A DNA stretch of 32,787 nt from Tannerellaceae bacterium (GCA_031270665.1 JAISXD010000023.1:1-32787), one strand, 5' to 3'; counted from the stretch's first letter, positions 22,639 through 32,033 are shown. Notes: generated from the sequence alone by a model not told the origin. Numbers and translations are program-made.

Positions 22639-25083
22639 TTATTGAACCATTGACTTGATTTGTCCGGTAATGGTTGATAGTTGTTTTATTATTTCTTCTA
22701 CGGTTTGTTCCCATTTTTGACCGGATAATTCTTTTCTTTCCAATAATATTAATTTATCTACAAGCGTATGCGCTTCAAGCATTTTAAGTAGCGGGATTGA
22801 TTTATGGGCGATTTTACTTATCTGTTCTTTGTCCTTACCGGATAAGGCTTTTTTCATTAGAAAAAGGCTTTTCTCCGTTTCTTCCGAGAATGTTTGGAGA
22901 ATAGAATTCAAGGCTTCTTTATCATTCTCTGCAAGAGAGGTAAGCGAAGAGATATTGACAGGCGTGAGATGAACGGAAAGTAATTCATTCACTAATGCAA
23001 TCAGTTTGTCTGACGTAAAAGGTTTACAGAGGAAACCGGTAAAACCGGCTTCTATATAATGCGCCACCTCTTCTTCCGCACTGGCCGAAAGGGCTACGAC
23101 AGGAATCGTATCAGAACCGGGTATACCCGAAGAACGTATCTGACTGAGTAATTCATACCCGCTTAACCCCGGCATTTGAATATCTGTAAAAATCATATCA
23201 AAAGAGGCTTTGCCTAATAAATCAACAACCAGGTGCGGGTTTGTTATGGGGATGACATTCGCCTGGTTTCGTTTTAATAATTCCTCTGTGAGTTTAATTT
23301 GGGCGCGATCATCGTCTATCACTAAGCAATTTATTTTACGATCTGTGATAACGGTCAATTTCGTTTCTTCTTTAGCGGGTATTTCCCCGCTAATTTCCTC
23401 ATCCGATACTTGTAACGGGAGTGTGATGGTAAATTCCGAACCTTCATCCAACAGACTTTGCAATGTTATTTGCCCGCCCATTAACGACAGGAGTTTTCCT
23501 GTAATAGAAAGACCTAACCCAAAACCTTCTGTTTTCTCAGCTTCATTGAGCCGGGTAAATTCTCCGAATATTTTTTTCTGTTTGTCTTCGGCAATCCCGA
23601 GGCCTTCATCTTTTACAGATACAAGTAAACAGGGTGTTCCATCGTCCGTTTGATGTACGGATACGTTCATCCATACGTTTCCTTTTTGCGTGAATTTTAT
23701 GGCGTTAGACAATAAATTACCCACCACCTGGCGGATACGCACCGTATCTCCTTTATAGGCTTGCGTGTCGGAAGCATTTTCTATAGTCATATTGAACCGT
23801 AAGCTTTTTGCATCGGCCAACGGTTTAAAACCGGTATATATTTCTTTAACTAAAGAAGGAATAAGAAACGGCACCGGATGCATATCCATCTTCCCGGACT
23901 CCAACCGGTGAAAATCCAATAAATCATTCACTAATGAAAGGATATGTTTAGCCGAAACATTCATGTTTTCCAGATAATCCTTTTGTGTTTCGTCTGGCTT
24001 ATTTTTCCGTAATAGTTCGATATATCCCAGTATGGATGAAAGCGGAGCCCGTATATCATGGCTGATGGTGAGCATTAGTTTTTCCCTGCTTTGCAGCAAA
24101 TTCTCAGTGTATAGCTTTGCTTTTTCCAATTGGTCGCGATAGTACCGGCTTCGCCAGATATCCCTGATAGTAAGGGAAAGGAAGAGTAGGAAAATAACAA
24201 TCGCTATGATAGATATGGCAGCCAGATGCTGAGACGCTACATGGAGCATCGTTTGCTTTTTCAGCTCTTCTTCCTGTAATTTGTGAAATTCTTTGTCTTC
24301 AATGGCTACAAGCACACGGTTTATTTCATTGGTAATTATATTATTGTTTTTATGAAGTTCATTTGTGCGGTTTGTCAGTATTTGGGTTAGTTGTTTGTGT
24401 TCCGACGCAATATCCTTTTGTACCTTGAGCAGTACGCTGGCGATTTCTTTCGATGGGTCGTAGGCATTTACTAATGAATCTGTCTTTGTACGGTTGGTAA
24501 TGTTTACACGGATCGTTGTATCTTCCTTTTCCGGGACGAATACTTCCGCCAATCGTTTAAAGAATCCTTTTTTTTCGCGTTGGGTTACTAATGTGTCTTT
24601 GGAGTTTTCTTCCTGTTTTCTGACTGCCAGTTCTTTTGAATGTTTACGGGCTGTAGACATTTCTTTTGCGATGCTTTTTGCATACACATCTTTCATTTCC
24701 AGTATCGTTTCAAGGAGCAGTCTGGTATTGTCCCGTTTTTTCTCCACTAACAGATTAATGGTATCTATTTTTCCCCAATTGGTCAAATCAATGAGGCACA
24801 ATGAATCCATCTGAATGTGTACCTGATCCATTATTTCATTGAATTTCTCAAATTCCGTTTGGGGGTCGATGGCAAACTGTGTATACGTCTCCCCTTCATA
24901 CAGAAGAGATAATACATTTGTTATAAGATTGATTTTTTTCATAGGCGTATCATCTATATTCCGGTTTCCGGCAATTTTTGAAACCAGGTTAAATATATAC
25001 AACACAGCGACTGTCGATATAACGATCAAGGATACATATCCTAAAATAACTTTCCGGGTTAGATGTTCTTTCTTTTTAGACAT
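22639..25083 (-). CDS. Hybrid sensor histidine kinase (HK-REC-Hpt-like)
   Basis: This 814-aa inner-membrane sensor has helix 1 at about 12-34, a long, charged, largely helical periplasmic region (35-285) and helix 2 at about 286-308. A HisKA domain follows with the phospho-accepting His342 in SHDIRAPLSS, then an ATPase domain (NLLSNAIKF about 456-464; DEGLGIAED; GFGLGLSI) and a receiver domain (IDDDRAQ at 590, phospho-acceptor Asp634 in FTDIQMPG, Lys687 in CKPF). The C-terminal helical segment contains KIAHKSIPLLKML (His760), consistent with an Hpt domain. It has no DNA-binding output, so it should pass phosphate to a response regulator encoded elsewhere. It starts 25 bases after the phosphoethanolamine-transferase-like gene and is cotranscribed with it, which hints at envelope-stress sensing. 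The signal is unknown. Confidence 0.88.
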   Translation of the reverse strand: MSKKKEHLTRKVILGYVSLIVISTVAVLYIFNLVSKIAGNRNIDDTPMKKINLITNVLSLLYEGETYTQFAIDPQTEFEKFNEIMDQVHIQMDSLCLIDLTNWGKIDTINLLVEKKRDNTRLLLETILEMKDVYAKSIAKEMSTARKHSKELAVRKQEENSKDTLVTQREKKGFFKRLAEVFVPEKEDTTIRVNITNRTKTDSLVNAYDPSKEIASVLLKVQKDIASEHKQLTQILTNRTNELHKNNNIITNEINRVLVAIEDKEFHKLQEEELKKQTMLHVASQHLAAISIIAIVIFLLFLSLTIRDIWRSRYYRDQLEKAKLYTENLLQSREKLMLTISHDIRAPLSSILGYIELLRKNKPDETQKDYLENMNVSAKHILSLVNDLLDFHRLESGKMDMHPVPFLIPSLVKEIYTGFKPLADAKSLRFNMTIENASDTQAYKGDTVRIRQVVGNLLSNAIKFTQKGNVWMNVSVHQTDDGTPCLLVSVKDEGLGIAEDKQKKIFGEFTRLNEAEKTEGFGLGLSITGKLLSLMGGQITLQSLLDEGSEFTITLPLQVSDEEISGEIPAKEETKLTVITDRKINCLVIDDDRAQIKLTEELLKRNQANVIPITNPHLVVDLLGKASFDMIFTDIQMPGLSGYELLSQIRSSGIPGSDTIPVVALSASAEEEVAHYIEAGFTGFLCKPFTSDKLIALVNELLSVHLTPVNISSLTSLAENDKEALNSILQTFSEETEKSLFLMKKALSGKDKEQISKIAHKSIPLLKMLEAHTLVDKLILLERKELSGQKWEQTVEEIIKQLSTITGQIKSMVQ

Positions 25084-25108
25084 GGTATGATTTTTATCTT
25101 AAGTAGTA

Positions 25109-26827
25109 TTATTCATCATCATACGATATATTCCATTTATTCATCATTTCAAAATCTAATTTTTTCAGTCCGACTTTCCAGAAGGGTATCGGGTCGTCGT
25201 GATCATCCAGATACATACGGCTTCGTACAATAAACGCTTCATTAGTCAGCGCCAGAGAAGGATCCGCTTCTTTCGTTTCAATGCCTGCCAAATCAAGCAT
25301 AGTATGGAAAACGCTGTTTGTACTTACCGGCAGAGCCTTATGTTCGAGGGCTTGCCGGTATTTCCCCGGATAGCCTCGTTGGTAACTATCCGAAAACCAC
25401 AATAAATAAGGTATATGTAACTGGTAATACGTGGGGATGGGAGAGGCGTGTAAATAACGGGCGCGGGCGTCGTCGAAAATATCCTCCCCATGATCGCTCA
25501 AATATAACATAGACGAACAAGCGCCTGATTTTTCCAGTATACGTACTATTTCGCTAAGTACATAATCTGTAAATAGAATGGAATTGTCGTAGGCATTCCT
25601 CAGCTTACTTTTGCAGGTAACGCGGATCCGGTCCGATTTATCCGGCGTATAAAAAGCAAATTCTTTCGGATATCGCTCGGAGTAATTAAAATGAGAACCA
25701 TAGGTATGAAGCACTATAAATAAATTGCTTTCCGCGTCATCCACTTCTTTTTGTAAATAAGGAAGAATCGCATCGTCATGTGAAGAGGTAAGGTACGAAC
25801 CCGCATGAAAAACGCTCATGTCGATATAGGTATCCGCTTCCCGGTAGAATGTGCTTATCAGCGACCCTGTGAGTTTCTGATTTACAATAGCGACCGTATG
25901 GAAACCGGCTTCTTTGAACGCTGTTATGATACTTTTCTTTTGGTAAAGAATATCATAATCTTCCGCACTTGCCGCCGATAATATGATAGGAACGCTTTTA
26001 TGCGTATTATTGGATTGCGTGATTGCATCTTTAAAATACACAAGGCCAGGCAGTTTATCCATACGGGGACTTGTTTCGCGCTCGTATCCGTATAAACTCC
26101 ATTCCATTGCACGGGCTGTTTCTCCTACTACCAAGACGTAAATTTCCCGGTTGTTATCCACCTGAACCGGTTTGCTTGCGTTAAAAGTAAAATCGGCCGA
26201 TGTAAGATGGTAATTCTTATTCCTGTTGGCTTTATCAAATGCGAAATATAGGTTATACAAGGCATTCATCGGATAAATATCCTTTTTTACAGAAAACACA
26301 TGCCCTTGTAAAAAAGACAAACTGCCTGATAAAGCGCCTACTATAAACAGCAAGAGGCTTATTTTCCCCCATTTTTTACGAAATACATCCGGCAGGTGGT
26401 CTTTTACTTTGACAGAATAAGCCGCCAGGCATAAAGTAGGCAGGGTATACAAAAGAAAGACACGGATTATTACCAGAAATATGTTTCCAAGCAATTCGCT
26501 GGCTTCCGACACATTCGAACTTGTCAGGTTCAGAAACATGTCGACAGCAATGACGGATTCGCCAAAAAGGTGCAAAAGAACCAATTGCCCTCCATCGAGA
26601 ATTACTTTGGGAAGAAGTACCCAGACAATAATCCCCGGTTTACGCAACAGTAATAATACACCCAGCCCAATAGCCAAAGGTATAGTAATAGAAGCAATGC
26701 CTATTGTAACAGGCATTGGGTCTGTAATAAACAATACACAATTAGGAATAATAAACAGCAATCCGAACAGAAAGTATAAGTGTTTCTGTACGGAAAGCCA
26801 TTCTTTTACCTTGCTTAAAGTATTCAT
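25109..26827 (-). CDS. Phosphoethanolamine transferase-like membrane enzyme (EptA/sulfatase family)
   Basis: A 572-aa protein with an N-terminal membrane domain of about five helices (to residue 175) and a periplasmic alkaline-phosphatase-like domain. Metal and catalytic motifs match the EptA/MCR family: VVGETARAMEWSLYGY (Glu236), the nucleophile Thr275 in NNTHKSVP, LHTYGSHFNYSERYP, LYLSDHGED and YLHASP. Members transfer phosphoethanolamine from phosphatidylethanolamine to lipid A or other glycans. The two cysteines that bracket the nucleophile in MCR/EptA are replaced here (Gln271, Ile281). The exact acceptor is inferred, and lipid A or a surface glycan core are both possible. A -7 promoter lies at 26849-26856, and the gene is first in an operon with a hybrid sensor kinase. 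Confidence 0.87.
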   Translation of the reverse strand: MNTLSKVKEWLSVQKHLYFLFGLLFIIPNCVLFITDPMPVTIGIASITIPLAIGLGVLLLLRKPGIIVWVLLPKVILDGGQLVLLHLFGESVIAVDMFLNLTSSNVSEASELLGNIFLVIIRVFLLYTLPTLCLAAYSVKVKDHLPDVFRKKWGKISLLLFIVGALSGSLSFLQGHVFSVKKDIYPMNALYNLYFAFDKANRNKNYHLTSADFTFNASKPVQVDNNREIYVLVVGETARAMEWSLYGYERETSPRMDKLPGLVYFKDAITQSNNTHKSVPIILSAASAEDYDILYQKKSIITAFKEAGFHTVAIVNQKLTGSLISTFYREADTYIDMSVFHAGSYLTSSHDDAILPYLQKEVDDAESNLFIVLHTYGSHFNYSERYPKEFAFYTPDKSDRIRVTCKSKLRNAYDNSILFTDYVLSEIVRILEKSGACSSMLYLSDHGEDIFDDARARYLHASPIPTYYQLHIPYLLWFSDSYQRGYPGKYRQALEHKALPVSTNSVFHTMLDLAGIETKEADPSLALTNEAFIVRSRMYLDDHDDPIPFWKVGLKKLDFEMMNKWNISYDDE

Positions 26828-26848
26828 CTGTCATCCATTAAAAATTTA

Positions 26849-26856
26849 CAAAGGTA
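26849..26856 (-). promoter_or_regulatory. -7 element for the EptA-like / hybrid kinase operon
   Basis: Reads TACCTTTG on the minus strand, an exact TAnnTTTG match, about 20 bases above the ATG. A TTG lies 23 bp further up. Confidence 0.45.
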
Positions 26857-26972
26857 GACCTTCTTAACGAATATCATATCAATAAGATACACAAAAAAAG
26901 TTATTAACTCCTGAAAACATCAATCTTTTCTGCCGGGGTATCGTACTAAAATCAGGGAAAAGCAGTGTATGT

Positions 26973-27004
26973 TTTAATGATATATATAAAAATCACTATA
27001 TTTG
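26973..27004 (+). promoter_or_regulatory. Promoter of the nuclease-nupC-rsmE operon
   Basis: TATATTTG at 26997-27004 matches TAnnTTTG exactly, and TTTA at 26973-26976 lies 20 bp above it. Transcription would begin near 27011. This places the possible GTG start at 26965 outside the transcript and supports the TTG at 27028. Confidence 0.5.
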
Positions 27005-27027
27005 TAAATGTTTTTAATTGGTTTTCA

Positions 27028-27690
27028 TTGGATACAAGAGTTAAATTAAGAGTTCAGGGATTGACAAACAGCCAGATACAGTCTGGCGCATATGCTTTGA
27101 TACTTGCCGAAGAGAAAGGGTCGCGGCGTATCCCGATTATTGTTGGGACAACGGAGGCGCAGTCTATTGCAATCGCTTTGGAAAAGATAAATCCTCCGCG
27201 CCCCCTTACGCATGACCTTTTTTCCACCTTTTTGCAGTCTTTCGATATTCGTTTGCATGAAGTATTCATTTATAAATTTGAAGATGGCATTTTCTTCTCC
27301 GAATTGCTTTTCGATAATGGAATGCGGCGGGTGTGCCTTGACTCCCGTACGTCGGACGCCATAGCCATTGCTCTTCGCGTACAATGTGATATATACACAA
27401 CAGAAGGAATCATACGGGAATGTGGGGTGGTGTTGGAAGAATCATCCCTTTTCGAGGATGATGAAAATGATGATGGTGATGAAGATAAAAAAGATAAAGA
27501 GGAAGAAGATTTAATGTATGACCTTGAACCCGACGAAATAAAAGACGAGGCTCAATTACAAAGGTGGCTTTCCCTGTTGAAACCCGACGACATTGAGACG
27601 CGCTTGCAAGAAGCCATTGAAAATGAGAATTATGAATATGCCAAGATGTATAAAGACGAATTACATCGCAGGAAAACAAAAAGAGAATAA
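27028..27690 (+). CDS. Bifunctional nuclease (BFN/DUF151) with C-terminal UVR motif
   Basis: The product is 220 aa from a TTG start. Residues 1-120 form the BFN domain (RVKLRVQGLTNSQIQSGAYALILAE, RRIPIIVGTTEAQSIAIALE, PRPLTHDLF, VCLDSRTSDAIAIALRVQCDIYT), a family named for RNase and DNase activity. A very acidic linker follows (EDDENDDGDEDKKDKEEED), then LQEAIENENYEYAKMYKDEL, a UVR (UvrB/UvrC-type) motif often used for protein contacts. No in-frame ATG lies below the promoter. The TTG at 27028 gives a start matching Bacteroidales homologues (xDxxVKL), whereas the GTG at 26965 would precede the predicted transcription start. The gene is followed after 3 bases by nupC. The activity in Bacteroidota is untested as far as I know. 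Confidence 0.85.
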   Translation: MDTRVKLRVQGLTNSQIQSGAYALILAEEKGSRRIPIIVGTTEAQSIAIALEKINPPRPLTHDLFSTFLQSFDIRLHEVFIYKFEDGIFFSELLFDNGMRRVCLDSRTSDAIAIALRVQCDIYTTEGIIRECGVVLEESSLFEDDENDDGDEDKKDKEEEDLMYDLEPDEIKDEAQLQRWLSLLKPDDIETRLQEAIENENYEYAKMYKDELHRRKTKRE

Positions 27691-27693
27691 CCC

Positions 27694-29007
27694 ATGATTG
27701 AACTGGCAGGATTTAATATCATCTCCCTTCTACGCGGATTGGCAGGAATGATATGTGTGCTTGGGGTATGTTATCTGTTTAGCTATGACCGCAAACACAT
27801 TGATTGGAAATTAGTAGGTGGAGGATTATTCCTTCAATTGGTGTTGGCATTGTCTATACTGTATGTCCCGGCCATAGGGATTGTTTTTGAATGGGTAGGT
27901 AAAGCTTTTGTGAGATTGATGGATTTTACCCATGCCGGGATTACGTTTTTGCTGGGTGGAGCATTGGCTGATAAATCCAATTTTAGTTTTCTGCTCCATT
28001 CATTGCCTATTGTTATATTTTTTTCAGCCTTAGTTTCATTGTTGTATCATTGGGGGGTAATCCAACGGATCGTAGGGGCCTTTTCATGGGCGCTCCGGCG
28101 TTTTATGAATATATCGGGTTCGGAAGGGCTTGTGGCGTCGGGGAATATCTTTATGGGAATGACTGAATCGCCCGTCCTTATCAAAAACTATTTACCGTCG
28201 ATGAACCGGTCGGAGATATTTTTAGTCATGGTTTCCGGTATGGGGACGATTGCCGGTTCTGTTATGGGTGCCTATGTCGGAATGTTGGGAAATAATGATC
28301 CTGTATCCAGGGTTCTTTTTGCCAAGCATCTTTTATCGGCCTCGGTGATGGCTGCTCCCGGAGCGATTGTGATAGCCAAGATGCTTTGTCCGCAAACCGA
28401 ACCCGTAAACGATACGGTCGTCGAAATGGAGAAGGTCAATAAGCAATCTACCTCGTTGGATGCATTGGCTGCCGGTACTTCCACAGGTGTTAAGTTACTG
28501 GTAAATATAGCTGCCATGCTATTTGTCTTCATCGGATTGGTAGCTTTAGTGAATTATATTTCGAGTAATATAATAGGCCATTATACCGGGCTGAATGAAT
28601 GGATCAGGGACTTTACGAACGGAAAGTCCGAAGGGCTTACCTTTCAGTTTATAACCGGGATAATCCTGGCGCCTTTTATGTGGCTGATAGGCGTTCCGGC
28701 TGATGATATAATGGTAGTCGGTTCTCTTTTAGGGCAGAAAACGATTTTGAATGAATTTGTAGCCTATGCCCAAATGCAGGAATGGAAAGTGGCCGGTATG
28801 TTTATCTATGAAAAGTCTATGTTGATGTCTACCTATATCCTTTGCGGCTTTGCCAACATATCGTCTATCGGTATATTATTGGGCGGAATGGGTGTTTTAG
28901 CGCCCGAGAAGCGCGGCATGATTACCCGCTTTGGTTTCCCGGCGATGATTGGGGGAGCGCTGGTATCTATTATGTCGGCAACGATTATTGGAATGATTTT
29001 AGGTTGA
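27694..29007 (+). CDS. nupC: Concentrative nucleoside transporter (CNT/NupC family)
   Basis: A 437-aa inner-membrane protein with about ten hydrophobic segments. Family features are the N-terminal nucleoside transporter domain, the gate region GLVASGNIFMGMTESPVLIKNYL, and the C-terminal NupC domain with FQFITGIILAPFMWLIGVP. It imports nucleosides with protons or sodium. It starts 3 bases after the nuclease gene, so the pair may be linked in nucleic-acid salvage, though that is inference. rsmE follows after 6 bases. Confidence 0.92.
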   Translation: MIELAGFNIISLLRGLAGMICVLGVCYLFSYDRKHIDWKLVGGGLFLQLVLALSILYVPAIGIVFEWVGKAFVRLMDFTHAGITFLLGGALADKSNFSFLLHSLPIVIFFSALVSLLYHWGVIQRIVGAFSWALRRFMNISGSEGLVASGNIFMGMTESPVLIKNYLPSMNRSEIFLVMVSGMGTIAGSVMGAYVGMLGNNDPVSRVLFAKHLLSASVMAAPGAIVIAKMLCPQTEPVNDTVVEMEKVNKQSTSLDALAAGTSTGVKLLVNIAAMLFVFIGLVALVNYISSNIIGHYTGLNEWIRDFTNGKSEGLTFQFITGIILAPFMWLIGVPADDIMVVGSLLGQKTILNEFVAYAQMQEWKVAGMFIYEKSMLMSTYILCGFANISSIGILLGGMGVLAPEKRGMITRFGFPAMIGGALVSIMSATIIGMILG

Positions 29008-29013
29008 ATTCCC

Positions 29014-29715
29014 ATGCAGTTATTCTACGCACCGGATATAAATGCCATCCATGAATTGCCGGAAGAAGAAGCAAGGCATGCCTTGCGTGTATTACGCCTG
29101 GCGGAAGGAGACGCAATAGACCTGGCCGACGGAAAAGGTTTCTTTTACAAAGCAATTATCCGTTCTTCCAATCCTAAGCATTGTTTTGTAGACGTTGTAG
29201 CCAGGCAGAAACAGCCGTCTTTATGGAATTTTGATTTACATATGGTCGTTGCCCCCACAAAGAACATAGACCGGATGGAATGGCTTTGCGAAAAATCAAC
29301 AGAGATCGGTATCAATCAAATGACCTTTCTGAATTGCCGTTTTTCCGAAAGGCGGGAAATAAAGCTCTCCCGGTTGGAAAAGATACTGGTCAGCGCGATG
29401 AAGCAATCACAAAAAGCTATTCTGCCCAAGCTGACCGGGGCAACAGATTTTTACACATTTATACAGCAACCTTTTTGCGGCAGAAGATTTATCGCCCATT
29501 GCCATGAAGGAGAGAAAACCACCTTAAAACAAACCTATCATCCAAAGGAAGGCGCTTTGATACTGATAGGCCCGGAAGGTGATTTCAGCCCGGAAGAAGT
29601 ATTTGCCGCCATCAAGAAAGGATTTGAACCCATCTCATTGGGAAAGAGCCGCCTCAGGACAGAAACGGCCGCTTTGACGGCCATCCATACCATCCACCTT
29701 TTAAATGAGGATTGA
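29014..29715 (+). CDS. rsmE: 16S rRNA (uracil-1498-N3)-methyltransferase
   Basis: A 233-aa SPOUT-class methyltransferase. It has an N-terminal PUA-like part (EEEARHALRVLRLAEGDAIDLADGKG), and the trefoil-knot SAM-binding motifs LIGPEGDFSPEEV and LGKSRLRTETAAL near the C-terminus. It modifies U1498 in the decoding region of the 30S subunit. It is the last gene of the nuclease-nupC-rsmE operon. A weak 10-bp hairpin (29740-29749 with 29762-29771) with a T run in its right arm lies just beyond and may end the transcript. Confidence 0.94.
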   Translation: MQLFYAPDINAIHELPEEEARHALRVLRLAEGDAIDLADGKGFFYKAIIRSSNPKHCFVDVVARQKQPSLWNFDLHMVVAPTKNIDRMEWLCEKSTEIGINQMTFLNCRFSERREIKLSRLEKILVSAMKQSQKAILPKLTGATDFYTFIQQPFCGRRFIAHCHEGEKTTLKQTYHPKEGALILIGPEGDFSPEEVFAAIKKGFEPISLGKSRLRTETAALTAIHTIHLLNED

Positions 29716-29851
29716 CTCCTCCCTCTAATCAACCTTTGTCTATGAGAAAGTATCTGCTATTTTTTTCATAGGATAATCATATTTTTGAAAGAAAAAAATG
29801 TCATGCTTCCGTTTATGACGGCATAAGCGACAATAAATGAAATTATCACAT

Positions 29852-30595
29852 TTAAGTTTTATTTCCTGCATCCCTGTTATTAACTGTAGCAAACTGTTTT
29901 GATTTACAGACAAGCTTATACCCAATTCCTCTTACATTTATGATTTTTACTCTTTCATCTTTTGATAAAAGTTTTCGCAGCTTGTGAATGTATCCATGCA
30001 GGCTGTTCCGGTTATAAGGACTGTCGTCGTACCACAAGTCTAACAGCAAACTCTGAGCGTCGGTTACATGGTTAATGCCTATACACAGGCGTTTCAATAT
30101 TTTGTTTTCAAAGTGTGTTAATTGCTCTGACTTGCCTTCCCTGCCGAGTGTTTGTGCTGTGGAATCGAAGATATAACTGCCTATACCAAATACTGTATTA
30201 TCTACCGGCTTATTCGTTATAACCCGATTTAGCAATGCTTTTATCCGTACGATCAGTTCCTGCATTTTAAAAGGTTTTCTCAAGTAATCGTTTGCTCCGA
30301 GTTCAAAACCGGACACTAAATCTTCTATCGAGGAACGGGCAGTCAGAAACAGCGCCGGAGTTGTTTTGTCTGTTTTGCGGATTTCCCTGACCATTTCAAA
30401 GCCGTCCATTTTCGGCATCATTACATCGGCAATCAATATATCCGGTTTTTTGTAGTGAAATATTCGCAAACCTTCCTGACCATCGAAGGCTTTGATACAT
30501 ATAAATCCTTCGCTTTCCAACGTGTCTGTTATGATGGACGAAAGTGTCGTTTCATCTTCTACAAGCAATACGACAGGATATTCTTTATTGTTCAT
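29852..30595 (-). CDS. OmpR/PhoB-family response regulator
   Basis: The 247-aa product has a receiver domain with acidic pocket VEDE (13-14), phospho-acceptor Asp57 in LIADVMMPKMDGFE, Thr85 and Lys107 (RKPFK), and a C-terminal winged-helix domain (about 140-235) ending VKIINVRGIGYKLV. It resembles RprY and other Bacteroidales regulators of this class. It is second in an operon with its kinase, overlapping it by 4 nt (ATGA). Direct repeats at 32034-32072, upstream of the receptor gene, are a likely binding site. The gap to rsmE (29716-29851) holds only the weak hairpin noted there. Confidence 0.92.
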   Translation of the reverse strand: MNNKEYPVVLLVEDETTLSSIITDTLESEGFICIKAFDGQEGLRIFHYKKPDILIADVMMPKMDGFEMVREIRKTDKTTPALFLTARSSIEDLVSGFELGANDYLRKPFKMQELIVRIKALLNRVITNKPVDNTVFGIGSYIFDSTAQTLGREGKSEQLTHFENKILKRLCIGINHVTDAQSLLLDLWYDDSPYNRNSLHGYIHKLRKLLSKDERVKIINVRGIGYKLVCKSKQFATVNNRDAGNKT

Positions 30596-31968
30596 TTTAT
30601 CGGTATTTTAATTATAAATTCAGAGCCTTTGCCTATCTCACTTTTCACGCTTATTTTGCCTTCATACCGGTCAACCATCGTCTTGACATGAAACAATCCG
30701 AGACCGTATCCCTTCACTTTATGCAAATTTCCATACGGGACACGATAAAAGCGGTCGAAAATATGCTTCTGATTTTCCATGCTTATACCGATACCGTTAT
30801 CCTTTATTGAAAGGAGACAATTCTTCTCGTCGCGCCAAGCGCTCATTCTGATTATTACCTGATCGGAACTGTATTTTAAGGCATTGTCTATCAGATTGCC
30901 TACTATGTTGCTTATATGTGCCATGTCGGCATAAACGACAAGGTTTTCAGGCTGAACAAGTATCTCCATATCCACGGGTTTATCAGACTTCAGTTTTTGT
31001 TGTTCCGCAATACGGACGAACAAGGGCTTCAATGCAATGTTTTCCTTTTGGAGGGTTATACATTTAGTCCGATCCATACTCATGGATAATATTTGTTCTA
31101 CAAGGTCCCGGAGATTGGATAACTGTTCTATACAAATATTCAGGTATTGCTTGCGCTTTTCACGGCTTTCACCCTGCTTGAAATTCAACAGCGTGTCAAC
31201 GGCCGAGTAAGCAACGGAGATAGGTGTTTTTAATTCATGCGTCATGTTGTTTGTAAAATCCTGTTTCATTTCCTCCAGTGTTTTCTGCCTGACTATCGTT
31301 CTTATAAAATACCAGAAGGCGTAACCAAGTATAAAAATAATCAACAGCGTTGTAAGCAAAATACCGGACATGCGCCCCAAAACAGATCGTGTCATGGATG
31401 CCATATATACTTTATAAGCATACCTGTTTTCCGTATCATATTCATATAAGTAAGAATTGCCGATCTTTCCGGCTGTTCTACGAGAAGATGCCAATACCGC
31501 GCCTGTATTCATATTGACTATTTCCGAATGATACAGTTGGGTTGATATGCCTTTACTCCTGTAATTGACAACAATCAAGCTGTCCAGCGATGGCAGGTCG
31601 GGCGGTATTATCGTATCAATGCTTTGGTGAACCGTTTGTCTGACGTCTTTCATTAACTGACTGAATACAAGCATATTTTCTAAGGGATATTCATTCGTTT
31701 CCTTACTCGAATCATTATCTTCTATTACAATTGATTTATTAATCGTGATTTCCTCATTTTCACTGTCTGACAGAGAAGATATGACCGTTAGACGGTTCTG
31801 TAATTCTTCACCGTCAGCTTCTTCAATACTTGAAATCATAACCTTGGTAGTATCCTCCATAATTGCATGATACAATCCCTTCAAATAGAACAGGTTGATT
31901 ATAAAAAGCAACGATATGCTTCCTATAATCACGGTGAATCTTCTTTTTATTGCCTTTATCGAATCCAT
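30592..31968 (-). CDS. Sensor histidine kinase, RprX-like
   Basis: A 458-aa membrane kinase with helix 1 at about 11-29, a periplasmic sensor domain (30-198) and helix 2 at about 200-224. These lead into a HisKA domain with His244 in NNMTHELKTPISVAYS and a HATPase domain (NLIDNALKYSS; DNGIGIS; GYGLGLFHV). There is no PAS or HAMP domain visible. The stimulus is unknown. It is first gene of the operon with the OmpR-type regulator and divergent from an outer-membrane receptor, so the system probably controls that receptor and may itself be autoregulated. Confidence 0.91.
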   Translation of the reverse strand: MDSIKAIKRRFTVIIGSISLLFIINLFYLKGLYHAIMEDTTKVMISSIEEADGEELQNRLTVISSLSDSENEEITINKSIVIEDNDSSKETNEYPLENMLVFSQLMKDVRQTVHQSIDTIIPPDLPSLDSLIVVNYRSKGISTQLYHSEIVNMNTGAVLASSRRTAGKIGNSYLYEYDTENRYAYKVYMASMTRSVLGRMSGILLTTLLIIFILGYAFWYFIRTIVRQKTLEEMKQDFTNNMTHELKTPISVAYSAVDTLLNFKQGESREKRKQYLNICIEQLSNLRDLVEQILSMSMDRTKCITLQKENIALKPLFVRIAEQQKLKSDKPVDMEILVQPENLVVYADMAHISNIVGNLIDNALKYSSDQVIIRMSAWRDEKNCLLSIKDNGIGISMENQKHIFDRFYRVPYGNLHKVKGYGLGLFHVKTMVDRYEGKISVKSEIGKGSEFIIKIPIK

Positions 31969-31989
31969 GATAATGTACGATTTAAGGTG

Positions 31990-32019
31990 TAAAGATAGTA
32001 TGTATAGGGCCGTTTACAA
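31990..32019 (-). promoter_or_regulatory. Probable promoter of the two-component operon
   Basis: On the minus strand TTG (32017-32019), a 19-bp spacer and TATCTTTA (31990-31997, one mismatch to TAnnTTTG) fit the Bacteroidota pattern. The start would be near 31983, just above the ATG at 31968. Confidence 0.4.
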
Positions 32020-32033
32020 TCATAGTCTATTCA

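Noticed and set aside
23210-23653. 147-codon plus-strand frame opposite the hybrid kinase
   Set aside because: Mirrors the coding pattern of the kinase and shows no protein family features.
26965-27030. GTG start for the bifunctional nuclease
   Set aside because: It precedes the predicted transcription start and adds 21 hydrophobic residues absent from the family; this is AT-rich promoter DNA translated by chance.
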